From Incurvaria masculella (lineage: Eukaryota; Arthropoda; Insecta; Lepidoptera; Incurvariidae): DNA of 64,000 bases. Made by a program: the position numbers and the translations under genes. The stretch spans positions 13,317,036 to 13,381,035 of the forward strand of contig OX335643.1 of NCBI GenBank assembly GCA_946894095.1. The letters are read 5' to 3'. Under the pieces are notes generated by a model. That model worked only from the letters and a program-made list of their open reading frames with translations. It did no database searches and had not been told where the DNA came from. Shown one piece after another: positions 11,872-21,311 of the stretch (positions are counted from its first letter, which is position 1; every line of letters starts with the position of its first letter).

Positions 11872-12085
11872 AGCCTTATCTCACCTAACCTAACCTCGTG
11901 TTATCTGACTTAACCTAATCAAAATTAAACTTAACCAAAACTAGCCTTATCTCATCTAACCCAACCGTATCGAATCTAATATCGTCTTACCTAACTTAAC
12001 TTAAACTAACCTAAATTAAATTTAACCTTACCTTGCCCAACCTAATATAGCCTTTTCTCACATAACCTAACCTCGTCTCACTTAC
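11872..12085. repeat. Degenerate (CCTAA)n tract, interstitial telomere-like
   Basis: CACCTAACCTAACCTCG, GACTTAACCTAATC, CTTACCTAACTTAACTTAAA, AACTAACCTAAATT and CATAACCTAACCTCG form a roughly 210-bp tract. CCTAA is the complement of the insect telomere unit TTAGG. The units are heavily diverged and often 10-15 bp apart, so this is an old interstitial tract, not a chromosome end. Confidence 0.7.
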
Positions 12086-12463
12086 GTAATGGGTCAAAAA
12101 AGTCTACCGGACTATCTGTGGCTTATGGCGCATTGGTACTTGTACTGGACTAGGACCCTTTTACCAGTTTGGAGGTCCTTCAGCGACTCTCAACATGTTA
12201 AGTGATGTCCACAGGTTGTATTCATCGATGCACGCACATAAAAACAAACGTTACTTGGTTTTCGGTCAAGACCATTGGAGTTATTTGGCGGATTACCCGC
12301 GTCGTTCTTCTTAAAAGCGGAATTCATCCTACGTACTATATAAGTAAGAGATATAGATATTTCCTTTTGCAATGTATTAAATTCTTTAAAAAAATACATC
12401 AGTTTTCAGTAAAAATCCACAAAACTCATGGGCTTCCGTCGCATTGAAAATGACTTAATTTTA
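12086..12463. other. No recognised gene; small overlapping open frames
   Basis: Frames at 12202-12447 (+) and 12399-12190 (-) overlap each other and match no family I know. Confidence 0.4.
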
Positions 12464-13013
12464 TTAAGGTGGCCCATCCCGCTCATCTCCCCATACAAAA
12501 GGGGAAAGAAGATCACGCCCATATTTCTTGTCAGAGATCCAAAATTTTGCTCAAAATAGCTTTATTTGATCGAACTAGATGTCTGATGACCATTGGCATT
12601 GTAAAATTGTGTTTGGTTTCTAAGTTATAAGGTTCGAAAGTTCGCTTTTTTCGCGCGTTTTATACAATAACTTTGGAGGTGGATTACGCAATGATAAAGT
12701 AAGAACATCTTAAAAAGATTAGTCATCAGACATAGCCTATTTAATCAAGAATTTTAATCTATTTGGTTTTTGTTAGATTTTTTACTACAGCGGTCGTGGT
12801 TTACTTTTAGCTATAAGTCCTTTTGAAATTAAAATTTTCGTAAATCTTACCAAATCATACACTATGCACATTGTCTTTTTTGTGGACATGTTGCATCTTC
12901 CTCATAACGGAGCCTGTCTTATTCTTTGAAACAGAGAAGGTCCCAGAGCGCAACAGCACGGTTTTGTACCGTGCCCGCGAATGAGTTAGGGCCGCCGGGT
13001 TGGGCCACCTTAA
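12464..13013. mobile_element. TTAA-flanked MITE, copy 1 (542 bp between duplications)
   Basis: TTAA at 12464-12467 and 13010-13013 flanks ends GGTGGCCCATCCCGC and CCGGGTTGGGCCACC, which are inverted repeats of about 14 bp. The body has no transposase. A second copy at 21833-22381 is collinear and differs at only a modest number of sites. A TTAA duplication is the hallmark of piggyBac-type transposition, but the terminal sequence is not the classic piggyBac end, so the class is inferred from the duplication alone. Confidence 0.85.
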
Positions 13014-13129
13014 GGCACTAACACACAAAATACACCAAAAAGCTCAAAACGTCAGAACTTCAATCAAGTTTGCATTTCATGAAGAATAAAGTAACTTGCA
13101 AAACGTGAATACACATTTATTTTTTTCAT

Positions 13130-13335
13130 CTTATAAAATGAAACAATTTGGCTCGATGTGACAAATGGCCAGATTCAAACGAAATATGTGACCGTTGTAG
13201 TAACCGTGTCCTACACTGGCAGCCGTGGACAGGAAAACGGAGTGTGCAGACGACATCAAGTGCGTCGACGGAAAGATGGACCGGCGTATGTCCAGCAGTG
13301 GACGCAAACACGCTGGCTGACTGACTGACTTAATT
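13130..13335 (+). mobile_element. 3' end fragment of an RTE-type LINE ORF2
   Basis: The plus-strand frame reads RVLHWQPWTGKRSV, which fits the conserved RTE C-terminal segment (W-PRTGKRSVGRPP-RW), and after a deletion another frame reads AYVQQWTQ, the usual end of the protein. The region between the two motifs is shortened relative to the family, so this is an internally deleted, non-functional tail. It ends before GACTGACTGACTTAATTATC. Confidence 0.7.
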
Positions 13336-13434
13336 ATCATCCTATAGAAACAAAAATTTTGAAGCCCTTTAAATTCTCCACTTTTTTTTCGAAATCGAAA
13401 AACGTCCTGAAAGATACGCTAAAAAGGGGTGTCT

Positions 13435-13728
13435 TAAGGGTTCCGTACCCAAAGAGTGAAAACGGAACCCAATTACTAAGCCTCCGCTGTCTGTCCGTCC
13501 GTCCGTCCGTCCGTCTGTCAAAGGGCTGTATCTCACGAACCGTAATAGGTAGGCAGCTGAAATTTTCAGAGAGTGTGTATTTATTTTGCCGCTATAACAA
13601 CAAATAGGTAAAATAAAAAAATAAGAAACTTAAAGTGATTTTACAAAAAACGTGATTTTTCTTGTTAAAGTTTGTACGATGGTACGGAACCCTTTGTGCG
13701 AGAGTCCGCTTCGCACTTGGCCGGTTTT
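13435..13728 (+). mobile_element. GGGTTCCGTACC-family non-autonomous element, near full length
   Basis: It starts GGGTTCCGTACCCAAAGAGT, contains GGAACCCAATTACTAAGCCT, a (CCGT)n microsatellite, AGGTAGGCAGCTGAAATTTT, CCGCTATAACAACAAATAGG and ends GGTACGGAACCC then TCGCACTTGGCCGG and T-rich DNA. The GGGTTCCGTACC block recurs inverted near the other end. At least seven further copies lie in the window, the best at 27622, 28628, 58091, 59303 and 59875. Confidence 0.85.
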
Positions 13729-15257
13729 TTTAAATAAATAATAACAATCAAAGATAGACAATGAATGATAAAACCTATAAAAATGTTACAAAACAAACAT
13801 TTTGCAGTATTGTAGCCCTTACAGTAAATCATCTTTTGACACAATTTTTTATTTCTCTATCTTAATAATTGAGGACGCTAGCCACAGGTCACACTTTTCT
13901 TTAAAACGTGTACCCTACTAAAGTGATTGAAAAGGTATTTTCAATGCTACAAATATTACGTAATAATTCATCTACTCGCTATTTATGTTCTCCGTGGTAG
14001 CGTAGTTTTGCGTGAATGTGGTCAGTTAGAAGGGCGGTGGCGCGCCGTAACTCGGTTAGCAGCGATTGTGTTGTCCGTCCTTCCGGCCGGCGGCGGCGCG
14101 GCGTCCTCCGAGACCGGAATAAAAATGGCCACCGGACACGCACCAGTGCTTCTTTTTCAGGGAAAAAACGCTACCTATTTCGCACTCATATTTTCGAGGG
14201 GAGGAAAATAATCGTAGATCCCTCGCTTTGAAATTCGGCTGAGTTAAACGTTTTTGGTTTCACAAAGAGGATTTTGATATTTCGACAAAATCAACGTCTA
14301 AATTAGGCGAAAAGGGAAGTTAAAATAGGGCAGGTAGTAGAGAAACATGAAGTGAATGTTTAAGGACTATGCTAATACATGTAAATATGTGTGGTCGGAT
14401 ATACATGCATGCAAAACATCACGTTGTTCCCCGAAAGGTTAAGCATGACATATCACCTTTCAGCGATCGCAACACACTTCTTTAGCTTCCTAATAGGCAT
14501 GCATCTTTTCATGTATGCACTTCAATTACGAGTCCTAATAATTTGACCTTTACATGACCTGTCTCAAACCATATCAACCAGCTAGGATGAAAGGACGGAA
14601 GGAGTACATACCTCACCTTATATTGATATAAGAGTATATAAATATACCTTTCTCTATATTTATTTCTTCATATTCTTAAATCATATTTTCAATTGTACTC
14701 TATCAGACTATTTATTAGAGACCTTTATTAAGTTGTTATATAATTGTTTTTTTTTTATTGGTAACTATAAGTTTCCTAAACTTCCTAAATATTAGTTTTC
14801 CAAACCCTTTATTTCATGTTATCTTTTATATATTTTAGGCCGTAATAACCATATTTTCTGAAAAAAAAAAACTACAACGCCTTAAACATGATGTCATTAA
14901 CTTATTGTTTTTGGATGATTACAATAAAAATGATATATTATTAATAACATGTTCTTAAACACGCCCTGGATCGAATGCCTACTTATGCCTATGTTTTAGG
15001 ATAGTTTGCGCGTCGTAACAGGGCCTTTAGAGTAACTAAAAATATTTTTCAGTTATCAAACATTAGTTTGCGAAACAGGGAACAAAAGCTGTATTTATTG
15101 TTAATCTATAAAATACATTTTGAAATTAGATTTTGATGATTAGAATTATTGGAAGTCGCGTGAGTAATGAAATTAATTAAACTTGGATAGCTTAATATGT
15201 ATGTTCACGCCAATACGGCATGGGTGACCTACGTGGGTAGTTCGCACTTCACATGCT
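13729..15257. other. No recognised gene; one GC-rich pocket
   Basis: The pocket at 14010-14130 is strongly GC-rich against an AT-rich background and holds overlapping open frames (13927-14211, 14016-14231) without a recognisable domain. It could be a promoter-proximal or first-exon island, but nothing directly shows this. Confidence 0.35.
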
Positions 15258-15709
15258 TCGGCTACATTAGCGGGCGAAGATTCGTATCGTGTTGGCGCGA
15301 CAAAAACATCGTGTTCGGGCATAGGCGATGTTCTTGTCTACATTAAGCGGGCGAAGATTCGTGTCGGGTTGACGCGATGCATCGTGCCGGAATCGCATGT
15401 GTTGGTTGAGTTTGTTGTGCGGCCGAGACGTAGGCGGTAATTTAAAAATGGAGGCTCTATTGTATGCCAACAATGAATCTTTTTTCTTCTTAATTTCTTC
15501 TACTGTGGTAGGCCAACTGAGCTTATTTTTAATTCGAATCCACCCCAAGCGAATATTGTCGCGACAAATCCCTTTGATCCGCGCCAGTTTACCGACAGCT
15601 CGCCGATACTACATCGTCTTCGCGCGAATACAACGCGATGACACAATGTACCCGGCCACATACATCGCGTTAACACGAATATTCGCCGTAGCCCGCTAAT
15701 GTAGCCCTA
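15258..15709. mobile_element. MITE with GGCTACATTAGCGGGC terminal inverted repeats
   Basis: Left GGCTACATTAGCGGGCGAAG (15260) and right GCCCGCTAATGTAGCCC (15691-15707) are inverted. Just inside the left end a 38-bp unit (TACATTAGCGGGCGAAGATT...) is tandemly repeated at 15339-15376 with few changes. Inner sequence is rich in CGCGA and TCGCG words. No clear target duplication was found. The terminus resembles hAT-type non-autonomous elements. Confidence 0.8.
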
Positions 15710-16110
15710 GCATCAAATATTCAATCCCATCCGAAGTTTTTCCTATGCCACCCTCTCTCGCCTACTAGCTGTCACGCATGGTGCACGCATGCGCCGCGCC
15801 CCGCAATGTTTCATCGTGGAGCTCCTAGGGCTACACCACAGAAGTATATTCTGATTTCTGTGGGCTCCACGCCCGCAACCCGCCGCGCGCCTGACAACGC
15901 AGTGTCATCTCGTCTGGGCGAAGTGCTGTGCCGCCGAACACTGTCCCGGGACTCGACCACTAGGAGCTGGTGCTGCTGGAGGTAGGTGGCTGTTCCTACT
16001 CCTCTGGTGGCTACTCCGCTGTGACGTCCCGAGGCTACCGGGCATTGCAACTCCTTCGCTTGTGAAGTGCGACCTGCCTGGGCGCGTACAATGTACTGTA
16101 TATCCATAGT
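15710..16110. other. GC-rich stretch, possible unrecognised repeat
   Basis: Includes GGGCTCCACGCCCGCAACCC and CGAACACTGTCCCGGGACTC. A 98-codon minus-strand frame (16107-15811) is open, but I recognise no domain. The composition suggests a TE-derived fragment rather than a host exon. Confidence 0.35.
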
Positions 16111-17372
16111 CTTAAAATCACCTAGTAGTCACCCAGAATAAGTATAGCGCTCGAATAAGTTAAACAAAATATTATAAGCTCTACAGCAACAGACCTTAGC
16201 CTTGGCATCAAGTCGGACAACGGGTATTTCTGCTCATCCAAATTACCTTATAATTAATGCCTCACCTTCGCATATGAAAAGCTGCTAAGCAGATGTCGAG
16301 TAAACGGTTCCGTAGACGGATAGAACGTAATCCCAAAAAACTGCACGGCATATTAAACCAATTATCGTTGAAAATGTTTTTCAAATGATACCTTATTTTT
16401 TTGGCAGCATCGTATAGTAGTAACGTTGGAGCGAACATTTTTCTCATCAATTATGGACTTTAAAAAAAAACTACGAATTTCTATTTGATTTTGAACCTAC
16501 CTAACGATTCCTTACAGTCTAAAGTGCACGGGAATATTTTTACATCCTTCAGTAACATATATTTTGTGCCATTTTTATCGATACAATGCCATTGTTTAAC
16601 GCATAAATTTCCTTCCAAAATTGATCAGTCTAGTACCAAGTCACCCAGTTAAATAGTTGTAATTTACGGACAGACGGACGGATAGTGTGACTTATGGACA
16701 GACTAGCAGGACAACATTATATGGGTTTCGTTTCCCTCATTTAGCAACGGAGCCATAATGAGTACCTCCGTGAAAAAAAAAGATGTGCTGTTCGAATGCA
16801 CATGTAATTGCGAGTGGCTGCATTCTTAAATCGTCGCTTTCCATCAGGCTACCATATTATTGTGAGGCAATGTATTCCTGGCAGCCCAGTCATACACTGC
16901 CACGGTGACCACAAAGTTCGAAAGCGGTATTTTCTTCTTCTCTCTCTACTTATATAAAAGGGAACGTCTGTCCACATGCGAGAGATAATCTCCGTAACCA
17001 CAAAACAGATCAAGATGCGATTTAAACCAATTTCAAGAGAACATCGCGGAGAACGCTTTAAGGTACATACCATCACGCTAAATATCCTAAGGGCTGAGCA
17101 ATATCAATGAAATTACTCTCAAACAAAATTAATACCATTCCGTTGAGGAAACCATTCACTATTTTCGCACTGAATGCCAGAAAGCGGATGGCGCAGGGCG
17201 AATTACCGACTCTTCTATACGTATTTTGTTCGGGAGGGTATAGTTTCGAACCCTGATTGCCTCAATTTTTTTTCCGTTTTTTACATTTTATTGTTTATGG
17301 GGTCTCGCATATAATTATAGCATGGATTAGACTTAATAGATATACACATATCTTTTAATATCTCGGCTTTCA
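16111..17372. other. No recognisable gene
   Basis: The stretch 16665-16760 (ACGGACAGACGGACGGATAG to CAACGGAGCC) resembles a strongly diverged piece of the GGGTTCCGTACC family. The rest shows no structure. Confidence 0.45.
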
Positions 17373-17560
17373 CTATCAAATCAAATCAAAAATCATTTAT
17401 TCATCATATAGACAGTAAGATTTATAACATAAAAGTAACACAATGAGTTAGTAAGTAGTTATGAAGAACAGGGACCATCTCAGCATAAGTTGCATTTCAC
17501 TTAGTGAGCAGCAACGCTGATTTACGTCTGGTCCCTAAAACAATAAAATAAAAACCAAAT
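17373..17560 (-). mobile_element. LINE 3' end with (TGATT)n tail
   Basis: The complement of the tail, ATCAAATCAAATCAAAAATC, lies at 17376 followed by ATTTATTCA and an untranslated-region-like stretch. The same tail, as TTGATTTGATTTGATT, ends the tiny insertion at 32542-32572. No coding part was recognised. Confidence 0.55.
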
Positions 17561-17724
17561 CCTTCGAATCCTGTCGAAACATTCAAAAAAGAGAGAAAAA
17601 AAAATAAGCAACACAATAAAAAAAAAGAGAAAACCAAATATCAAAAGTATTACACACACATCCGTTTAAAACATAAATCACATTTGAAGAAAAGGAAGCA
17701 ACATTTGCAAACTAGCTAAACATC

Positions 17725-17842
17725 GAGATGGCGCCACGTGTACTCTCATAGAAAAGAATAACTTCTATCCGGGTAGAGATGGCGCAATGTGTACTCTCAT
17801 AGAAAAGAATAACTTCTATCCGGGTAGAGATGGCGCCACGTG
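17725..17842 (+). repeat. 51-bp tandem repeat, 2.3 units
   Basis: Units start with GAGATGGCGC at 17725, 17776 and 17827. They share CTCATAGAAAAGAATAACTT then CTATCCGGGTA almost perfectly, while CCACGTGT varies with CAATGTGT. Near-identity implies a young duplication. Confidence 0.9.
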
Positions 17843-18456
17843 TGATTGGCGATTAGAAGATCATGGCGCGATAGATGGCGCTGTGAAATTAAATATTTTC
17901 AAAGACCGAAATTCTGCAAATATTTTCGCCGCAACTATTTACTATAGCATTATATAACTTTATATTTATATTCTTTGCTTTCTGTGTACAATAACTTTGT
18001 ACAGGCCAGAACAGCATTAAATAAGGCATGGGGAACTATCTTTTGTCTCATAGAAGATCATGACACAAATGAAAATTTGTATGGGTAACCCATAATATCT
18101 TCAAACTAGGTATATGAAAACGCACCTGTTTTTTAATGAATAGTTCATATGTTTTTGGTCAAGAAATGGCGCTATCGCTGATTGCATTTATGTATCTTCT
18201 TTCGAGACTCCCTAATTGTACCTAATTTGTATCGCATGGGTTTATTATTCCCGCAATTTTAGGAATAATTAGCATCAGGCAAAATTATGAGAGGGGTGTG
18301 CAAATAAGCAGTGGTTTGAAATGCTTATAAATTAAGATCCGATGTAGACCTTTTGGTTTCCACGTCTAGCCTGATTCTGCTCACAACTTAAAAGCTACAT
18401 GAAATCACTCTTAATTACCGGAGCGGTGAGCAGTGGGGTGTAATGCTTATAACTTG
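17843..18456. other. No gene; partial interspersed repeat at 18290-18440
   Basis: Text around 18330-18440 (AAGATCCGATGTAGACC, CCACGTCTAGCCTGATTC, TAATTACCGGAGC) is an inverted relative of the repeat at 60755-60840 (AGGCTAGACGTAGATACAA). Confidence 0.5.
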
Positions 18457-18865
18457 AGAGGCTCGTAGCCTAGTGGCGCGGGGACTGGCCTAGCGTACCA
18501 GAGGCCTGGGTTCAATACCGACTTGCACCACTGTCTTTCTCTTTCCGAGTTCGATAAGTGCATTTTCGTCACGGATGCGAGCTGCTCCATCATCCGGAAT
18601 CCATGTAAAACTGTAGGTCCCTTCACCTACTAGGTGGTAGGGTTTAAGCCCGCCCGGGTTGGTACCATCGCATTGGATGAAAAGATGGTCGAAGCTGGAA
18701 TGAAAAATTGTCAGTGTTTTCCATCCAGTTCAATGTAGCCGTGCTCATAAAGGGAAGGTCCTGGCATGGCACCAAATTCCTTCGGAAATGTGGTGTATTG
18801 TGGGCTGATATCATAACGGTAGTTGTATGATATTAGCCATCCATGTCAGGTCGCATAAAAAAAAA
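18457..18865 (+). mobile_element. tRNA-derived SINE, full-length copy (reference orientation)
   Basis: The head carries GGCTCGTAGCCTAGTGGCGC, whose TAGCCTAGTGG fits the tRNA/Pol III box A consensus TRGYNNARNGG, and GGGTTCAATACC at 18507, close to box B GGTTCGANTCC. The body runs AATCCATGTAAAACTGTAGG, GGTGGTAGGGTTTAAGCCC, ACCATCGCATTGGATGAA, CATCCAGTTCAATGTAGCC, AAGGTCCTGGCATGGCACC, then TATTAGCCATCCATGTCAGG and an A-tail. A 6-bp AACTTG at 18451 recurs after the tail at 18866, consistent with a target duplication. Pol III transcription and LINE-driven retroposition are inferred from this structure. Confidence 0.92.
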
Positions 18866-18894
18866 AACTTGCGAACCACTCACCCGATTTATAT

Positions 18895-19110
18895 GCGAAT
18901 TGAATCTACGTTTGGCGTCTCTGAGTGCGCTCCAGTTACGGATGGGTGACCATGTTCGATGTTGAGGCTGGCTGTGGTTTGTATGCCACGTAAAACTTTT
19001 GTACACCATTCGTAGGGTTCATTCCGCCTGGGATGATACATAGGTACCATCGCATAGAAGGAATGCATCATCGGGGCATGAAAATTGTCGTGTTTTAGAT
19101 CTATTTTAAC
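18895..19110 (+). mobile_element. 5S-headed SINE copy, degraded
   Basis: GTTACGGATGGGTGACCATG (18936) fits the 5S rRNA box C region (TTGGATGGGTGACCG), followed by the SINE body TTGAGGCTGGCTGTGGTTTG, GTACCATCGCATAGAAGG, ATGAAAATTGTCGTG. The A-box region is poor and the 3' end truncated. It lies directly downstream of a tRNA-headed copy. Confidence 0.65.
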
Positions 19111-19589
19111 GTGGAAGTACGTAAGTAAGAAATAAAATAAAAAAATATGCTGCGTTTACTGTTATTTTTACGAAGTTCTTCATTTACTTCCAGCAAACAG
19201 ATGGTGTTATACAAATCACTATTTACAGTCCCCAAAGCAACAGTCTGCATGCCTGTCTGTTTCATTTTACGGCGCACATCATTTATGTTTTTATTGTATG
19301 AAGCTGACATCACGAAATTAGTCACAAGATTGACGCGATAGTCCCCTTTCATGGTGTTTCATCGTCAAAAGCAGTTTGATTCCGAGCAAGGATTTGCTAA
19401 GCCGTCAAATTACACTTAAAATCGTATAAAATAATGCTATGAACATTTTCAAAAGTTAATATCATATGGTGATATATAGACACGCATTTTTTTTAAATGA
19501 CGCCACAATGCAAAAACAAGTCACAGTAAGACAAAACAAACAAGTCAAAAGAACCATAATGCGAAGAACCGATTGCATATCGAGAGGGA
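19111..19589. other. No recognisable gene
   Basis: Opposing open frames at 19147-19341 (+) and 19352-19101 (-) mirror each other and show no family signature. Confidence 0.45.
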
Positions 19590-19715
19590 TGAGTTAATCA
19601 ATGTTCAAATACGTCACTTTCAGTGAACCGCATAGAGTTCCTTCCATACTGTCCATACAAAGTGACGTGTTTAAGCTGACGATGATTTTGATTTTTTTCC
19701 CTTTCGTGCACACGG
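19590..19715 (+). mobile_element. Short foldback MITE, copy 3
   Basis: GATGAGTTAATCAATGTTCA, GTCACTTTCAGTGAACCGC, AGTTCCTTCCATACTGTCCA, AAAGTGACGTGTTTAAG, CCCTTTCGTGCAC follow the order of 7950-8125, with higher internal symmetry. Confidence 0.8.
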
Positions 19716-19899
19716 CCCTATGATATATAATACCAAATTACTTAATTACTTTTAAGATATTATTTAGCTAAGTGGCCAGTTCCGAAAACTTATAGTGAAA
19801 CTTATAGTGCGCCCTATGTATTATAAATGGGAACGTTAGAATATTTCTTATTTAATTAATGCATATCGGCTCCACCCGTTATGATTAAAAAGTAGCAGA

Positions 19900-20015
19900 T
19901 AAATAACATATTTATTGACCAGCCTTTTGGGCTACCTACTTTTTATCTAGGAAATAATTCAGCTCGACATCAGTCCAAAAGGACATGGACCCGAGCGGAG
20001 CCGGGTACCGCAGCT
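19900..20015 (-). mobile_element. CTAGCTGYGGTACCCGGCT-family element, fragment
   Basis: The plus strand shows CTTTTTATCTAGGAAATAAT, then CCGAGCGGAGCCGGGTACCG, then CAGCTAG, the complement of the family start. Other copies are at 29797 (partial), 43390, 56168 and 60238. Confidence 0.7.
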
Positions 20016-20101
20016 AGTTACATATAAACGAATGACAGTATATTTATATCGCAGTGACACTTTCATAAATTTGTATGTATCCTATACATCATAATATAAC
20101 T

Positions 20102-20132
20102 AACCAAGCCTAAGATTAGATTAGGCTTGGTT
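20102..20132. repeat. Perfect 12-bp inverted repeat
   Basis: AACCAAGCCTAA and TTAGGCTTGGTT are separated by the 7-nt loop GATTAGA. Confidence 0.85.
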
Positions 20133-21098
20133 CGGTTTATTATGAAATATTGACTCGAGTGACAATACATCAGGGAAAGGAGAATGCCCGAAATAAAAGC
20201 GGAGGCGAACTTGTGAGCTGGCTGTAATAGAGAAGTGCATACGTTGGTGGAATTATAAAATTAATTAAAAATATAATTATGTGGGTATTTTATTTTGACT
20301 TCTATGATCATAATTTTGGCTTCGTTGAATGATTATTTACGCCCGATCCTTCGATTTACACACTTGCACAGCAAGATACATAATAGAAGTAGACGTTTTT
20401 TGATCATTGGGTTTCCACAATTGTCACCGCCAGCGCCATCTATAAATTTAAATGACGAATATTTTATAATTATGGCCTCTTTTCAAACGGGACAAATTTA
20501 TTCGCTAAATTTATTTATTGCATATTGCATCTCGCATTTGACTGTTAGAGAAATAAGGAAAATTAATATAAGTCTGAATCATGCCTTTTAGAACAATAGG
20601 ACTATGATATGTGTCAAGGGTCTTTAAATTCACTCCAATATGGCAGTCTACTTCTTACGACTTTCCAAAGGCGGTGAGGGACAATGGCATTGTCACTGTT
20701 ATCAGCCTTTGTAGCCAATTATGTCATCACACCAGAATTGTAGAGACGTGACATACCCTTGGAGCTCACGTCATTTTTGTTTACATATTTTCAGTAAACA
20801 TAACATAATGTATTATTGTGTAGCTATTGCAGCTTGGTTTGGTTGGTCGAATTCATTATCTGACTAATAATAAATAATTCATTGGTAAACATGAAATAAA
20901 TAATTTTCTCCTAAATAATTAACTGTTACTCTAACCAAGGCTTGTCATCTGTATTTCTGTCTGTGTTTCTTGGAAGATCTTGTAAGTATGCGAACTTTAC
21001 AATAGCAGTCATCAGCCGCTTGGGGGCCCACATTAAAATTAATAAAAAAATATATATTAAATTGCATAAAATCTCACCGAATCTATGTATTGATCAAT
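20133..21098 (-). other. Start of intron 1 of the globin gene; no further exon seen
   Basis: This follows the GTGAGT donor at 21104-21099 on the minus strand. No stretch from here to position 1 showed the expected second-exon residues (a K/R-LFE start, or the later A-T-H-R-x-I-P-G-F heme-pocket segment), although short exons without an internal Met are easy to miss by eye. Confidence 0.5.
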
Positions 21099-21104
21099 AC
21101 TCAC

Positions 21105-21304
21105 TTAATGAACATGCATATGCCCGTCTTCTCCATGGCCCGCGATATGCCCTTCCACGAGGCCAACATGCTGTACTTCTGCTTGGCGGAGAGGGGCAGC
21201 CGCGGGTCCGTGGGCGGAGGGGGAGCGTCCGCCATGCCCGCCCCCGCCGGGCACCCGCCGCCCCCGCGCTCCGACGCCGCCAGCTTGCCGAGCTCGCACC
21301 CCAT
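21105..21304 (-). CDS. First coding exon of a globin X / neuroglobin-like globin (partial gene)
   Basis: The 200-nt exon encodes 66 codons plus two bases. It starts at ATG 21304: MGCELGKLA is a myristoylation plus palmitoylation type N terminus, as described for membrane-bound globin X proteins. An in-frame GTG three codons upstream is not preferred. Residues about 10-35 are a Gly/Ala/Pro-rich linker (GGGG, PPPP) encoded by very GC-rich DNA. SAKQKYSMLASWKGISRAME then matches helices A-B of insect neuroglobin-like globins, with the A-helix Trp, and GICMFIK follows. The reading frame ends at AA|GTGAGT (donor 21104-21099) in phase 2, exactly where the conserved B12.2 globin intron falls. Heme-binding His residues lie in later exons not found in this window. 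Likely role is heme-based redox or gas chemistry at a membrane, inferred from family. It is preceded by a minisatellite carrying initiator-like motifs. Confidence 0.85.
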
Positions 21305-21311
21305 CTCGTCC

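Noticed and set aside
11872..12085. A true telomere end
   Set aside because: Units are too diverged and flanked on both sides by ordinary TE-rich DNA.
13927..14231. GC-rich overlapping ORFs as a coding exon
   Set aside because: Two plus-strand frames are open over the same bases, neither has a recognisable protein pattern or donor site.
15811..16107. 98-codon minus-strand ORF as a host gene
   Set aside because: GC-rich, Arg/Ser/Thr-rich without a domain, no splice signals; more likely a TE-derived stretch.
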